DNA of 64,000 nt from Aedes albopictus (taxonomy: Eukaryota; Arthropoda; Insecta; Diptera; Culicidae): NCBI RefSeq assembly GCF_035046485.1, contig NC_085137.1, positions 340,990,505 to 341,054,504 of the forward strand, given 5' to 3'. Position numbers and translations under genes: made by a program. The notes beneath the pieces are model-generated. The model was not told where the DNA came from and ran no database searches. It saw only the letters and a program-made list of their open reading frames with translations. The number at the start of each line of letters is the position of its first letter. Position 1 is the stretch's first letter. Of the stretch, positions 20,175 to 30,853 are shown in pieces.

Positions 20175-22835
20175 ATGGATGCTTTTGAACAGTACAGTAT
20201 TCCGGGATATAATATAGCTGCTTGTTTGTCACATTCAAGACACACTGGCGGTGTTGCTATTTATGTCAAAGAATCAATTCAATTCAAGCTTCAATTGAAC
20301 GAAGTTTGTGAAGGTAATTGGTTTTTGGGCATTACAGTTGTGCGAGGCATGAAGGTGGGTAATTATGGTTGTTTATATCATTCTCCCAGTTCAAGTGATC
20401 ACCATTTTATTGCTATTTTAGAAAACTGGCTTGAGAGTTTCGTAGATCCTAGTAAATTAAACGTACTTGCTGGTGATTTTAATATTAATTGGTGTGACAT
20501 TCATAATTCGAATCAGTTGAAACGATTATCGGAATTTTTTAATTTAAAACAAAAAGTAAATGAGTATACGCGTATTTCCAGCCATAGTAAAACTTTGATT
20601 GATCATGTTTATTCTAATTTTGACTCTGTTAGTACAGTTACGTGTTTAGATTTAAAAATAACCGATCATGAAACATTAGTTATTAACGTTGAGGATACTC
20701 AAGAAGACGATAATGCGGTAAAATTGAAGTGCTGGAAAAAATACTTAAAGCAAGCAGTTTCAAGGCTTGTCGAGAGAAACATGGATTTTCAAACAACGGA
20801 TTCCCTGGATAGGAAATCAGCTGTTCTTACCGACGTTTTGAAAACCTGTACCAATGAATTAGTTGAACAGAAGATTGTTTCTTTGAAAAACTCTAACAGC
20901 TGGTACATTTTAGATCTACTGCGCCTTAAACACACAAGAGATAAAGTGTACAAAAAGTTACGTAGAAATAATAATAATTATAATTGGAAGAGGTACTGTG
21001 TTGCGCGTAATAAATATTCGCAATCGTTAAAACAAACGCGTTGCGAATATATACAGAGGAAAATTGATCAGCATCAAAACAACAGCAAAGAGTTATGGAA
21101 AATTTTAAAATCTCTGCTTAAACCTAGTAATTGTAAACCGCGGTCTATAACTTTTAACGGCACATTAGAAGATAATGAACAAATAATAGCATGTAAATTT
21201 AATGAGTATTTCATCAATAGTGTTTCAGCAATTAACCAATCCATTGAGTTAGTTGATGAACCTGATGAAATAAAACAGCCGATAAACAATAATTGTAGAT
21301 TTGAATGTTTTCACCCAATAACGATTGAAGAACTTAGGAATACTTGCTTTTCTATGGGAAAAACGGCTGGCGTAGATAATGTAAATGCAAAGGTAATACA
21401 AGATTGCTTTGATGTCATCGGCCACAACCTGCTGGACCTGATAAATGAATCACTGCAAACTGGGCACGTGCCACAGGTTTGGAAGGAATCTTTAGTGATT
21501 CCTATTCAAAAAGTTGCTGGGACGATTAAATCCGAAGAGTTTCGCCCTATCAATATGTTGCACACATCAGATAAAATTTTAGAACTTGTAGTTAAAGGCC
21601 AGCTATTAACGTATTTAAATAGTAATAACTTGCTTATACCAGAGCAATCGGGATATCGGGAAGGTCATTCCTGTGAAACCGCATTGAATTTGGTATTAGC
21701 AAAATGGAAAGAAAGCATAGAGCGAAAAGATACGATTGTTGCTGTATTTTTGGATTTGAAACGTGCCTTTGAAACAATTTCTCGGCCCTTATTGTTACAA
21801 AAAATCAGGCGTTTTGGAATTTCGGGTTCTGCATATAAATGGTTTGAAAGCTATCTGTGTGACAGAACCCAAAGGACTGCATTTAACGATTCTGTTTCGA
21901 GTCCCTTGAACAATAATCTTGGGGTTCCACAGGGAAGTGTATTAGGGCCCATTTTATTTATTATGTACATTAATGACATGAAACGAGTCTTGCGATATTG
22001 TGATATAAACCTTTTTGCAGATGATACCGTGCTATTCATTGCAGCTAAAAGTTTAGGGGAAGCCATATCCCATTTGAATGATGATTTGCGTTCTCTGAGT
22101 AGATGGTTAAAATACAAACAGTTGAAGTTGAACATAGATAAAACTAAATTCATGGTAATTTCGCGTAGCCGAGTAAATGAGAACGTCTCAGTGAAAATTG
22201 ATGATGAGACACTTGAACGCGTTCGGGAGATTAAATATCTTGGCGTGATTATTGATGATAGATTAAAATTTGACTCTCATATTGACAATGTCATCAAGAA
22301 AATAGCCAAGAAGTATGGAATTCTTTGCCGACTCAAAAACGATTTAACTACAGCTAGTAAAATACATTTGTATAAATCAATCATCTCTCCCCACATAGAC
22401 TTCTGCTCTTCCATTTTGTTTTTAGCCAATGGAACACAAATATCGAGATTGCAGCGATTGCAAAATAAAATAATGCGTTTGATTTTGAGATGCAATAGAT
22501 TCACATCCTCCTCTTTCTTATTGGATGCCCTACAGTGGCTATCAGTGAAGCAAAGAATTGTGTTTTTAACTTTGGTGTTCATTTTCAAGATAGTAAATGG
22601 TTTGCTGCCTCGATATTTGTGTGATCGAATTGAAAGAGGAAGTGACATTCATAGGTATAATACTAGAAACGCGGATGATGTAAGAACACCACATTTTTTA
22701 AACGGTGCTTCACAAAATTCCCTATTTTATAAAGGTATAAATGTTTTCAATTCGATGCCTACACACATAAAACTAGCACCAACATTATCACGGTTCAAGA
22801 GACTATGTATTTCACACGTCAAAGCTGCCTTTTGA
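20175..22835 (+). CDS. CR1-group ORF2: endonuclease/reverse transcriptase, 5' end damaged
   Basis: The 886-codon frame encodes most of an AP-endonuclease domain (GDFN at about residues 100-103, then TDHETLV near 165). A reverse transcriptase domain follows: FRPINML, PEQSGYREGHSCETAL, VFLDLKRAFE, GVPQGSVLGPILF and the catalytic FADD at 614-617, then a YLGVIID motif. The protein nicks target DNA and primes reverse transcription of its own RNA. The first ATG used here is internal. Sequence upstream (about 20060-20170) still reads as the endonuclease start (FNIAGLSTNYVALR) but has an in-frame TAG and a frameshift. The normal start is therefore lost and the copy is probably inactive. The C-terminus ends SHVKAAF. 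Confidence 0.85.
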   Translation: MDAFEQYSIPGYNIAACLSHSRHTGGVAIYVKESIQFKLQLNEVCEGNWFLGITVVRGMKVGNYGCLYHSPSSSDHHFIAILENWLESFVDPSKLNVLAGDFNINWCDIHNSNQLKRLSEFFNLKQKVNEYTRISSHSKTLIDHVYSNFDSVSTVTCLDLKITDHETLVINVEDTQEDDNAVKLKCWKKYLKQAVSRLVERNMDFQTTDSLDRKSAVLTDVLKTCTNELVEQKIVSLKNSNSWYILDLLRLKHTRDKVYKKLRRNNNNYNWKRYCVARNKYSQSLKQTRCEYIQRKIDQHQNNSKELWKILKSLLKPSNCKPRSITFNGTLEDNEQIIACKFNEYFINSVSAINQSIELVDEPDEIKQPINNNCRFECFHPITIEELRNTCFSMGKTAGVDNVNAKVIQDCFDVIGHNLLDLINESLQTGHVPQVWKESLVIPIQKVAGTIKSEEFRPINMLHTSDKILELVVKGQLLTYLNSNNLLIPEQSGYREGHSCETALNLVLAKWKESIERKDTIVAVFLDLKRAFETISRPLLLQKIRRFGISGSAYKWFESYLCDRTQRTAFNDSVSSPLNNNLGVPQGSVLGPILFIMYINDMKRVLRYCDINLFADDTVLFIAAKSLGEAISHLNDDLRSLSRWLKYKQLKLNIDKTKFMVISRSRVNENVSVKIDDETLERVREIKYLGVIIDDRLKFDSHIDNVIKKIAKKYGILCRLKNDLTTASKIHLYKSIISPHIDFCSSILFLANGTQISRLQRLQNKIMRLILRCNRFTSSSFLLDALQWLSVKQRIVFLTLVFIFKIVNGLLPRYLCDRIERGSDIHRYNTRNADDVRTPHFLNGASQNSLFYKGINVFNSMPTHIKLAPTLSRFKRLCISHVKAAF

Positions 22836-22989
22836 ACAGCTACCTTGTCAAATTTGTATCTTGACGAAGTTCCTGCAAACGGATATTTTTGTTTGAACAA
22901 TTTTGAATTACCTTTTAATATTTATTGAGGCACCAATAAACTATAATGTTCGCCTCGATGATGATGATGGAATTTTATTGTATTGACGT

Positions 22990-23499
22990 AATTTATTCTA
23001 TTTTTTGTGTAGTCTACAAAAGTTTGAGTCTCGCGCGCGGTGACAGGTATAAATGACTTTTTTGTATTTATTTATCATATGGAATATTTGTACTGTTGAA
23101 GGATTCTGTAGAGTAGTAGTGAGTTGTCTAGTTGAATGTCGGGAATTTCATGAGAATGAGAATATTGCCGACTGTTTTGACATCGCGCGAACGTTATCAA
23201 TCCTCGCAATATTTTTGATTTTCTGATTTTTCATGATCACTAGTAATGCTTGCAAACATCTGTAGTTGAGAGCATCAGTATTTTAAAATTTATGTTTTTG
23301 CTGTATAGTATGACAAATTATAAAGTTGTTTATATCTGTGAAAATAATCAGACCGTATTAAGTTTGCAAATCTGATTACATTGTTTATAATTAATAATTA
23401 TCTTAAAGATATATCGTCTTGCTCAAACCTTTGTAGGGGTATGTGGCGGGACCATCATCATCATCATCATGTAGTACCTCACCTTAAAAAAAATAAAAA
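22990..23499. other. Sequence 3' of the CR1-group element, with a CAT microsatellite
   Basis: No gene. A CCATCATCATCATCATCATG microsatellite at about 23452-23470, followed by A-rich DNA, resembles a second element tail on the opposite strand. No coding sequence accompanies it. Confidence 0.35.
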
Positions 23500-23509
23500 A
23501 TAAGGTCAC

Positions 23510-24490
23510 GTCGACTACGCCGCCGTCAAATAGGACATACTACGCTGCTTCAAATTACTATAAACGCCGCCGTTGGTGAAAAGTGCTTCGGCGCACACGG
23601 GCAAAGTGATGGTCTTTCGTGCTTGTTGTGTAACACTGCTTTAGAGGGTGTAATAAGGAGAGCGGGGATAAACACGAGTGGAACGATTTTCACGAAGTCC
23701 GTTCAGCTACTTGGTTTTGCTGATGATATTGATATTATAGCTAGTACATCCGACTAAATAATGAAACCAGGCGAATCGCATTAGTCACTAATGTGTCGAA
23801 GACAAAGTAAGTACATGATGGCAAAGGGCTCCAGGGAGGAATCACTGCGCCTGTTACCCCGAATTTCCATCGACGGTGATGAAATCGAGGTGGTGTAAGA
23901 ATTCGTGTACTTGGGCTCACTGGTAACCGCCGACAACGACACCAGCAGAGACATTCAGAGACGCGTTGTGGCAGGATATCCAGCTTACTTTGGACTTCGC
24001 AGGACTCTATGATCGAATAAAGTTCGCCGTCACACGAAGCTAACTATCTACAAAACGCTGATTAGATCGGTAGTCCTCTATGGGCACAAAACATAAACTC
24101 TACGTGCAGAGGAGTTTCGAACGGAAGGTGTTGCGTACCATCTACGACGTACTGCAGATGGAATACGGGACTTGGAGAAGGCGAATGAACCACGAGCTGC
24201 ATCAGCTACTGAGAGAACCAACCATCGTCCACACCGTGAAAATCGGGAGGCTACGGTGAGCGGGTCCCGTCATCAGGATGTCGGATAGCAACCCGACTAA
24301 AATGGTTCTCGAGAGTCATCCGACCGGTACAAGAAGACGTGGAGCGCAGCGAGCTAGGTAGGTCGACCAAGTGGAGGACGATCAGCGGACCCTACGCAGA
24401 GTGCGGAACTGGAGACGCACAGCCATGAACCGAGTAGAATGGAGACGATTCCTACGTACAACAGAAGTCACTCAGGCCTTAGTGTGACCG
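23510..24490 (+). pseudogene. RTE-like RT and C-terminal fragment, decayed
   Basis: Read across several frameshifts and stops the sequence gives ALEGVIRRAGINTSGTIFTK and FADDIDIIAST (catalytic box, near 23716). It continues with EFVYLGSLVTADNDTSRDIQ, TIYKTLIRSVVLYGH and the C-terminal NWRRTAMNRVEWRRFLRTTE, all characteristic of mosquito RTE/JAM1-like elements. An in-frame TAA interrupts the block after the GDEIEVV motif. It differs clearly from the copies at 1531 and 53447, so it belongs to another subfamily of the same clade. The 3' end is near 24490. Confidence 0.75.
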
Positions 24491-25170
24491 GTAAGGTAAG
24501 TAAGTTTTATGAGAACGTACCTCTTGAGCCGACCTACTGAAGGTTTATGCTTCCTTTTGTAGAAATGGAGACGCTTGGTTGTTGACGTCTGCAGCCTATG
24601 TTTCACCCAAGGTTAATGACATTTGGTATCATAACCGTTTTCGCATTTATTCCATCTTCACCATAACTTCTATTATATTCCAAAGAAAACAAAAACATTT
24701 TGAGCACTTAAGTCATATGACAGGGAAATTACTAGAAATTCCTATAACGCAATGGTTTTGAACTGTACCTTATCATGTTCTTACTTTGTAGCATCGCCCA
24801 AACCAACTGAGCTATGCTTGGTTACTGCATGTCGGAAAGTAATGAGTTCTATATTGCCGTTCTACGCATAATTGTCCCATGCATATAGGGTTTCCGTTAC
24901 AAGTACTTACCTACTTGTTTTCAAAATGTTACATCACATTTGAAACCAATTTAGCTTCGCAAAACTTTAATCTCAATTCCAAACAGACGAATTCGAATCG
25001 GAACAGCACTATGAATTGTTTATGTTTTTTTAATTGGCGCTCATGCAAAGTTGATATCAGCTACCTAGCTAGTTGGGTTGAGCTCGGGAACCTACGACGC
25101 GTGTGACGGCAGTAGTCGTTTGCCAGTGCTAAATGAAACCGCACCGCATCGTTAATATAGTGCGCCTCTA
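24491..25170. other. Upstream region of the host gene, with a MITE half copy
   Basis: At 24854-24890, TGCCGTTCTACGCATAATTGTCCCATG matches one arm of the palindromic MITE family seen at 12520-12596, shown here only as its first part (TGCCGTTCTACGCATAATTG). The rest has no recognisable feature. Confidence 0.45.
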
Positions 25171-25178
25171 GCTTGCCT

Positions 25179-25223
25179 CTATAAAAGCTATTGATTACTC
25201 ATAAGCACCCGACAGTCGTCAGT
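25179..25223 (+). promoter_or_regulatory. TATA box and initiator of the host gene
   Basis: A CTATAAAAG TATA box lies at 25179-25187. Two initiator-like sites follow. ACAGTC with A at 25214 is about 34 bp from the box, and TCAGTC with A at 25221 is about 41 bp from it. The first has the better spacing for an arthropod core promoter. The downstream GC-richer leader and ATG support this reading. Confidence 0.55.
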
Positions 25224-25795
25224 CGAGCAGCCGCATAGAGAGGCAACCAATAACAAATTGAGTGAAAAAGGGTACCTGAAGTACGGGAGGAATTGAGAAT
25301 AGAAAAAAAAAACGGTGGTGACTAAAATTCACGCGACACTAGGCAATTTGGTGTGCGATCGCTTTTTGTTCGCGCTGCTTCCGAAAATTTTCACCCATAA
25401 ATCGTGCAACGTGATAGGCAGTGTGGCTGCGTGAAACCGGCCGCTAAAAGCAAATTAAGAACACAGTGAAAATTGCTCCGGGTGTTTTTCGGGAAGATTA
25501 ACTGTTTTTGCTGCGATTTGCAGGACAATAGCGAGAGAATTGAGTGCCGGTTGAAGTTCTGTGAAAACAGATTCGTTATTTCGGAAACGGTGTCCAGTTC
25601 ATTACTCATTGTTACGCGTTAACGTGTCCGTTCCGGTGTTGTGGTGCTTTGGAGCGGAGAATTGTGAACCGCAAGCAAAACAGCGCGTGTCTGCGATCTC
25701 ACACATCGCATCGCTCTGCCCACGTCGCATCATCACGTCGAACCCGTCATCGAACCGTCGTTCCGCTGCCGACTGCAGTTTGAGGGTCGTAAAAA
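25214..25795 (+). other. Predicted 5' untranslated leader
   Basis: About 580 nt separate the inferred start site from the ATG at 25796. The region has higher GC than its surroundings and repeated A-rich/GTGAAA segments common in insect leaders. Short upstream ATGs are few. The 115-codon ORF at 25561-25908 opens with a non-ATG codon in another frame and is a shadow. Confidence 0.45.
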
Positions 25796-25904
25796 ATGAA
25801 GTTCAACTTGTTTACACTGCTGTTGGTGGTGGCGTTTGTTTGCGCTTGCCATGGAGCCGAAATTCCACCACCTACGGTTCCCGAAAATGGAGATGTTGTG
25901 CGGA
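25796..25904 (+). CDS. First coding exon of a secreted-protein gene
   Basis: ATG at 25796 follows an A-rich context (GTAAAAAATG). The 36 complete codons begin MKFNLFTLLLVVAFVCACHG. They form a textbook signal peptide with a basic start, a Leu/Val core and likely cleavage after the alanine at residue 21. A proline-rich stretch follows (EIPPPTVPENGDVVR). The exon stops at a strong donor, CGGA|GTAAGT, at 25904/25905, leaving phase 1. A TATA box lies about 610 bp upstream. I do not recognise the protein and the mature domain lies in later exons. The only phase-compatible candidate I found is at 45295; otherwise the next exon is beyond the window. This is the best-supported host gene in the sequence. 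Confidence 0.7.
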
Positions 25905-26232
25905 GTAAGTACTATGAACTCTGCTGTAGGTGATGGAACAATTCAATGGGTTATGGACTAGAAAACAGACGTAAAACTATGAACAACAACGATTAAGTTA
26001 GAACTACGGATGCATTTTATAACCCAATCAGGTCATATTGTTCAACACTAAAACATGTTTGAGATCCACTCGTCAGTGCATGATTTCCAGACAATCTCAA
26101 AAATGTTTTGCAGTTACTCATTCATAAAATCAACTGGACTTGTACTATTTATGATGCACAATGTTCCTTAATAAAATAAGTAAGGTTGCATTCCAGGAAT
26201 TATTGCAAATTTTACGATTTTGTAGGTGCTAG

Positions 26233-26525
26233 CACAGAGAACAGACATCCAAGTCCAGTTCCGAAACTGTGTAAGGAATATAACGGCCATTTGAAATCGG
26301 CAACACAAGTGGCAATAGTGTGGCGCTGCAATCGGGTAATTTCCCATACTAATTTAATTCACCACTTGAAATATTTCAATTCACCACTGACTGTGGCTAT
26401 ATGGTGTTTGGTGGCGTTAGTGTTGTCATCGTGTATTGGTTTGCAACCTTACTCAAGTAAAGATTCAAATCCTTACACAACTTTCCGAATAAAATTTGTT
26501 CTAGCCTGGATGTCTGTTCTCTGTG
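26233..26525. mobile_element. 293-bp MITE, CACAGAGAACAG ends, GTGCTAG duplication
   Basis: Inverted ends CACAGAGAACAGACATCCA and TGGATGTCTGTTCTCTGTG are flanked by the 7-bp direct repeat GTGCTAG (26226-26232, 26526-26532). The length could be 8 bp with one mismatch, as in hAT elements. The 149-codon open frame 26186-26635 spans it and opens with TTG, so I reject that frame as a gene. Confidence 0.75.
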
Positions 26526-26539
26526 GTGCTAGAGCTGAT

Positions 26540-27225
26540 TTTGTGATTGTTGAACATACATATTTGATAAAGTTCAAAGCTATGAGAAGGTCTCGTCTCG
26601 CGTATTTTACTATGTACTGTGTGGTTTTAGCGTAATGCTAAACTATGGAGAATTAATAGATCTAGCTCAAGTGAAATGTCTGTGTCCAGCGTACTTTTAA
26701 TTATTTAACAGAAGTGGAGCAATAATTATTTGCTTTCGACAGGATATTTATAATCTATTTATGCATTGTCAATTGTCTCAAGACGCAATGCATGAAGTCC
26801 CTAAGAATACGATAGTGAGGGTTTTTAAATGTACGTCAATCTTGACATCAATTTGTTTGAACAAAAAAATGTATGTTGGGCAGCAATCTGAGCATCTCTA
26901 GATGAACCAATACCTATTATCACCTTTTGTATGTGGATCCCAATAAATTGTGTGTAGTTTTAGCGAGTTGTGATCGATACGTACAGCAGAGCAGTTGTCT
27001 GGTGCTACGATTAAATGATTGGATTGTGAGATGTTCGCTTTTTCAATGATATATCCGAAAGCAAAGTCCTGGCTAATATGGTTTCAATTACCCGGAATAC
27101 GATATGTATAAACGTCGTTTCAAAAGCAAACTATGAATCTATTTCATGATTTCAATTTTAAATTGAATAAAATAAAAGTTGTTTAAATAATAGAAAAACT
27201 AAACATTATTATTTTTTATCTTTGC
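26540..27225. other. Unassigned intronic-type AT-rich sequence
   Basis: No gene or repeat that I can support. Confidence 0.4.
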
Positions 27226-27227
27226 TT

Positions 27228-27263
27228 TCGAGATTTCCAGCCGGTAGATGGTTCATCTCCGCG
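27228..27263 (-). repeat. Diverged copy of the AGCC...GGTT hairpin motif
   Basis: TTTCGAGATTTCCAGCCGGT followed by AGATGGTTCATCTC resembles 12185-12222 and, in reverse complement, 29188-29230. It is probably a relic of the same retroposon 3' end. Confidence 0.35.
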
Positions 27264-27929
27264 AAACTAAACATAGGCGGAGCTAGGAATACCAGTGCTA
27301 GAGATCAAACCGTTGGTAATAGCATTGGAACTGCTAAAAATTCATAACTCCACCATACATTATAATTTGTTCCGCCTATTGAAATAAAAACGATTTAGTT
27401 TCCTATTTTTTGTGTTTTTTACCCTTCTTACACCCATAAGAAGGGTATAAATATCGCTCGAAAAACCGACTTTCGATCCGAGGCCCGGAGGGCCGAGTTT
27501 CATATACCAATGAACTCAGCTCGACGAACTGAGCAAATGTCTGTATGTGTGTGTGTGAATGTGTGTATGTATGTGTGTGTGAGTATGTGCGTTACAAAAA
27601 AAAGTCACGCACGTTTCTCAGCCATCTGTCAACCGATTTGAGTTCTCTTGGAAGCAAATGAATGCTACTACATCCTAGTAGAACGCTATTGATTTTTTTT
27701 TTCGTCCAGATTACCAAGATATCTCTCGAAGAGTACTTATGAGTCGTACATCTAAACTTTTTAAGACTTTGACCAAGTGTATCATAATAAATATTTCGGT
27801 CGTTTGTCAATCGATTTGGATTCTCTTGGCACCAACTGAAAGCTACAACATCCTAGTAGATCGCCCAGAAATTTTATTTCGATTGGACATTTGGTTACAG
27901 AGATATCTTTCGAAGAGTACTTAGGATTT

Positions 27930-28735
27930 TGAAACGAACTTGGTTTGGCAGTTGACGATTGCCCCGCGATCTTGGATCCCGACGCGATCGCAGATGTCCG
28001 AGGTTCTTGTTAGTTGTACTGGTGGTTGACGGCCCGCCCCATGAAGAGGGGGGGGGGGCTTCGCAGTGTCTGTTGATGGATGACGTAGAGGTTATGCGGA
28101 GGTAAATTCGGCCGTCCGACGTTCAGCCGAAATAGATGTCGAATGGCGTTCTGTGCTGGGGCCTGAAACTCGTTGGCGACACGGCCGGACCATCCCCAAA
28201 AGGGGTGGGGGGTGTTCGTGGTTGAGTTGAAGTGATGGTGTAGATTGCCCGTCAGGTGTCCCATCAAAATCGTGGATAGATGCTTGTCAGCTTCCACATT
28301 GGCGGATCTCGTGTCGGCTCAGGGGAGGACGTCTCTGGCGACCGACCCTCGGGTATAGATGCTGATTGGCCAACTTCAGCCTTCACGAGTCCTTTGGGCG
28401 GCAACTCGATGGCTCTAAATACTTTCCGGCACACCTTGCCTGTTCTCTGGGTGATCACTGATCCTCTGTTAATCGCTTCGCTCGGTCCGAAGACCCGACT
28501 CCCTACTTCGTTCGTCAATCTTCGCCTTTTTGTTTCCTTTATCATAGCACCATACTTCACTTGGATGTTTGCAACCACCACCCACATAACCAATCTGTGT
28601 TTTAGTACTCTACTACCAACACCGTACACTCAGTTTGAAATGATCGTTTAAAATCTATCTGCACAATTGGTCTCCCTATCTTCCCACACCGTAGAAAAAT
28701 AAACAAAGTGTTACCGTACGGTAACAATTTATACA
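27930..28735. other. GC-rich insert between repeat units, unidentified
   Basis: Composition is clearly richer in GC than either flank and includes a 12-bp poly-G (28041-28052). Near its right edge is a perfect 16-bp palindrome, GTTACCGTACGGTAAC (28711-28726). Both strands are open for about 120 codons (28264-28629 minus, 28280-28651 plus), with no motif on either. It could be a fragment of a retroelement untranslated region or Gag. Confidence 0.4.
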
Positions 28736-29179
28736 ACTAAACCTTTTGAAATTTTTGACCAGGTCTATCATAATAAATATCTTAGTCGTATGTCAACCGA
28801 TTTCGGTTATCCTGGCACCAAATTAAAGCTACAACATTCTAGTAGAACCCTATACAATTTCATTAGGATTGGACAGTTGGTTACCGAGATATCTTTCAAA
28901 GAGTACTTGAGAGTAATACAGGTTAACTTTTTGAGAGATTTTTGACCAAGGGTACCATAATAAATATCTCAGCCGTCTGTCAACCGATTTGGGTTCTCTA
29001 AGCACCAAATGAAAGCTACAATATCCTTGTATAAGGCCCCGAAATTTTATTTCGATTCGACATTTGAATACTGAGATATCTTACGAAGAGTATTTCAATA
29101 AATTCTTTTTTATTATTATATTCACTTGTTATCTAGCATTAGTTTTTGACCAGTATATGAGAAATTATTTTTCAATAAA

Positions 29180-29258
29180 TAATGCTGACGGAGAGACGAA
29201 CCAGCCAAGGGCTGAAAGTCTCTCAAATAAAGATAAATCAATCAATCAATTAAATAAT
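29180..29258 (+). mobile_element. Retroposon 3' end with (AATC)n tail
   Basis: GAGAGACGAACCAGCC and GGCTGAAAGTCTCTC form a stem, followed by AAATAAAGATAAATCAATCAATCAAT, a tetranucleotide tail beginning at about 29233. The stem sequence recurs at 12175-12222 and loosely at 27228. This looks like the 3' terminus of a short or truncated non-LTR element. Confidence 0.45.
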
Positions 29259-29709
29259 ACTGACCTCATACAAAATGTATATTAGCAGATTATTGTTTTC
29301 AACAAAATAATAAATAACAAATTACAAATACACAGGAATTTTATGAAAACTAACAATATGTTAAATGAAAGCTTTGAATTTATATATTGTGGGAAAAATG
29401 CAAGAACCGGACAGCCAAAATAACTAGCTAATGCCAAAACTGATTAAGTTAGTAGATATATCATTTTTGTCCTTTTTACACCATAACCATGAATACCAAG
29501 TACTTCGGAGCATATTTAATCGACTGATTAAGAGATATTAGACAAAGCGTATCTCGCTGATTTTCTTACCCATTTGTTAATCGATTTTGGCAGTTAACAA
29601 AAGATACAATATTCCAGAATATGTAAGCTATTTTTTAAACAATCCATACAAGATTATAGGAGGTGTCTGGCATTTCTGGTAGTTTAGTAAGTGTAAGAAG
29701 GGTCTCTTA

Positions 29710-30440
29710 GTTGAAAGTGTGAATTTTAGCAAAAATGTTGGTGATACTACAAGTAAAGTTTGAAATAAATTTGTTAAATTGTTAAAATTCTTTAATTATG
29801 CTGATATTAGATTGTGCAGCAGAATCTGAGTGGTTTTTGTTCACGGAACGAGAGAAACATTTACCTAGAACAGTGCAGCTACTGATCCGCGATACGGCTG
29901 AGCTGGTACTTTCACAGTGCTGCCCTTGGAGCTGCCAATAGGACATTGAGGTAGGTGAATCTAATTCAATTCTCCTGCATCTGTAACTGTTTGAGTTGTG
30001 CGATGCGCCTAGCGAAATATTTCGATAAAACATCTCAATTTTAATCATCCACTGGCTCTCCAACTAGATTTTCTTACCGTATTATTTAATTTTTACAAAT
30101 ATTACCTCATATGCAATCTCGCATTTAAGATTATAATGGAGTCGCAACAAAAGCATCTGAAGTTGTTGAAGAATGTCAACTTGAAGTTATATAATTGTTA
30201 ACGCAAATTTGAAATTATTAATACTGCTAAATGAAATCGGATGAAATTGTGGGCTTCGTATACGATTTAATCTAATTTGTTATTGCATCTTATATAATTC
30301 TAACTTAATTTGTGCATTAATATAACTTTAGACTAACATCCTTATATGACTTCTGGTTTGCTGGGACGGTTTCGTTAGTGCATTTGCTCAGAGGACACTC
30401 CATGTCAATCGAGGATTTGTGTCAGCTGGAGAAACAGTTG
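29710..30440. other. Unassigned sequence
   Basis: A 93-codon minus-strand frame (29782-30063) contains a potential GTAAATG donor after TTCTAG at about 29871. I see no domain, acceptor or partner exon, so I do not call it. Confidence 0.35.
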
Positions 30441-30530
30441 TAGGTGGCACGGCTGGATATTGAACCCATGACCATTTACATACAAAGCGAACGTGGATCC
30501 TCGTTACAACGAGGCCGCACCATGTTTTGG
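30440..30530 (-). mobile_element. tRNA-like SINE relic
   Basis: On the minus strand GTGCGGCCTCGTTGTAACGA is followed at tRNA-like distance by GGTCATGGGTTCAATATCC, which resembles a B box. Boundaries are not clear. A possible decayed tRNA-derived SINE. Confidence 0.25.
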
Positions 30531-30853
30531 ATATTTTCAAAGCATGTGCGGAAGGAATATAAAAAAAAATACGTGAGGTGTTTGCTAAGGCCCTGTTTTG
30601 CATAGACATTGCCAGAGAAACTCTCAAATGAATTGTTGGAAAAATCATCAAACATCATTCAAAACAATATTTTTCTGACGGAAATGCAAAGAAAAATCTA
30701 AAGAAATGTTTGATAGAACTCCCGAAAATTCTCTTCAAAAAAAAAAAAAACTCTCGAGGGAAGCTTTTAAGAAATTTGTCGGAATTCATTACTAAAACAA
30801 TCCAGAAGAAATTGTTAAAACAACTTTAATAGAAATTTGACAATTCCAGAATA

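Larger units (their letters stand above)
13607..22978 (+). mobile_element. CR1-group non-LTR retrotransposon, near full length, interrupted
   Basis: The element carries an ORF1 with an N-terminal PHD-like zinc finger and C-terminal CCHC knuckles. It also has an ORF2 with endonuclease and reverse transcriptase, and a 3' end GATGATGATGG typical of the microsatellite tails of CR1/L2/Daphne/Crack-type elements. A candidate 11-bp target duplication TGTATTGACGT occurs at 13596-13606 and 22979-22989. Removing the 4.64-kb insertion at 14127-18764 leaves about 4.7 kb, the usual size for a full-length CR1-group element. The start coordinate is inferred from the duplication. Confidence 0.65.
27422..29702. 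repeat. 2.3-kb dispersed-type repeat with 12-bp inverted ends and internal 165-190-bp units
   Basis: It starts CCCTTCTTACAC and ends GTGTAAGAAGGG. Near the left end there is a (TG)n-type microsatellite (27540-27592). After it come four diverged copies of one unit, near 27605-27740, 27760-27925, 28755-28915 and 28930-29095. Each contains a GTCAACCGATTTGG-like block, TACAACATCCTAGTAGA and a GAGATATCTTTCGAAGAGTA block. Copies 2 and 3 are pushed apart by a GC-richer segment (27930-28735). I cannot name the family. Confidence 0.5.

Noticed and set aside
26186..26635. 149-codon open frame on plus
   Set aside because: It starts with TTG, spans a MITE with a clear 7-bp duplication (26233-26525) and its translation changes character at the MITE borders.
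28264..28651. Opposite-strand frames of about 121-123 codons in the GC-rich insert
   Set aside because: Open on both strands due to composition; no domain and no start context on either.
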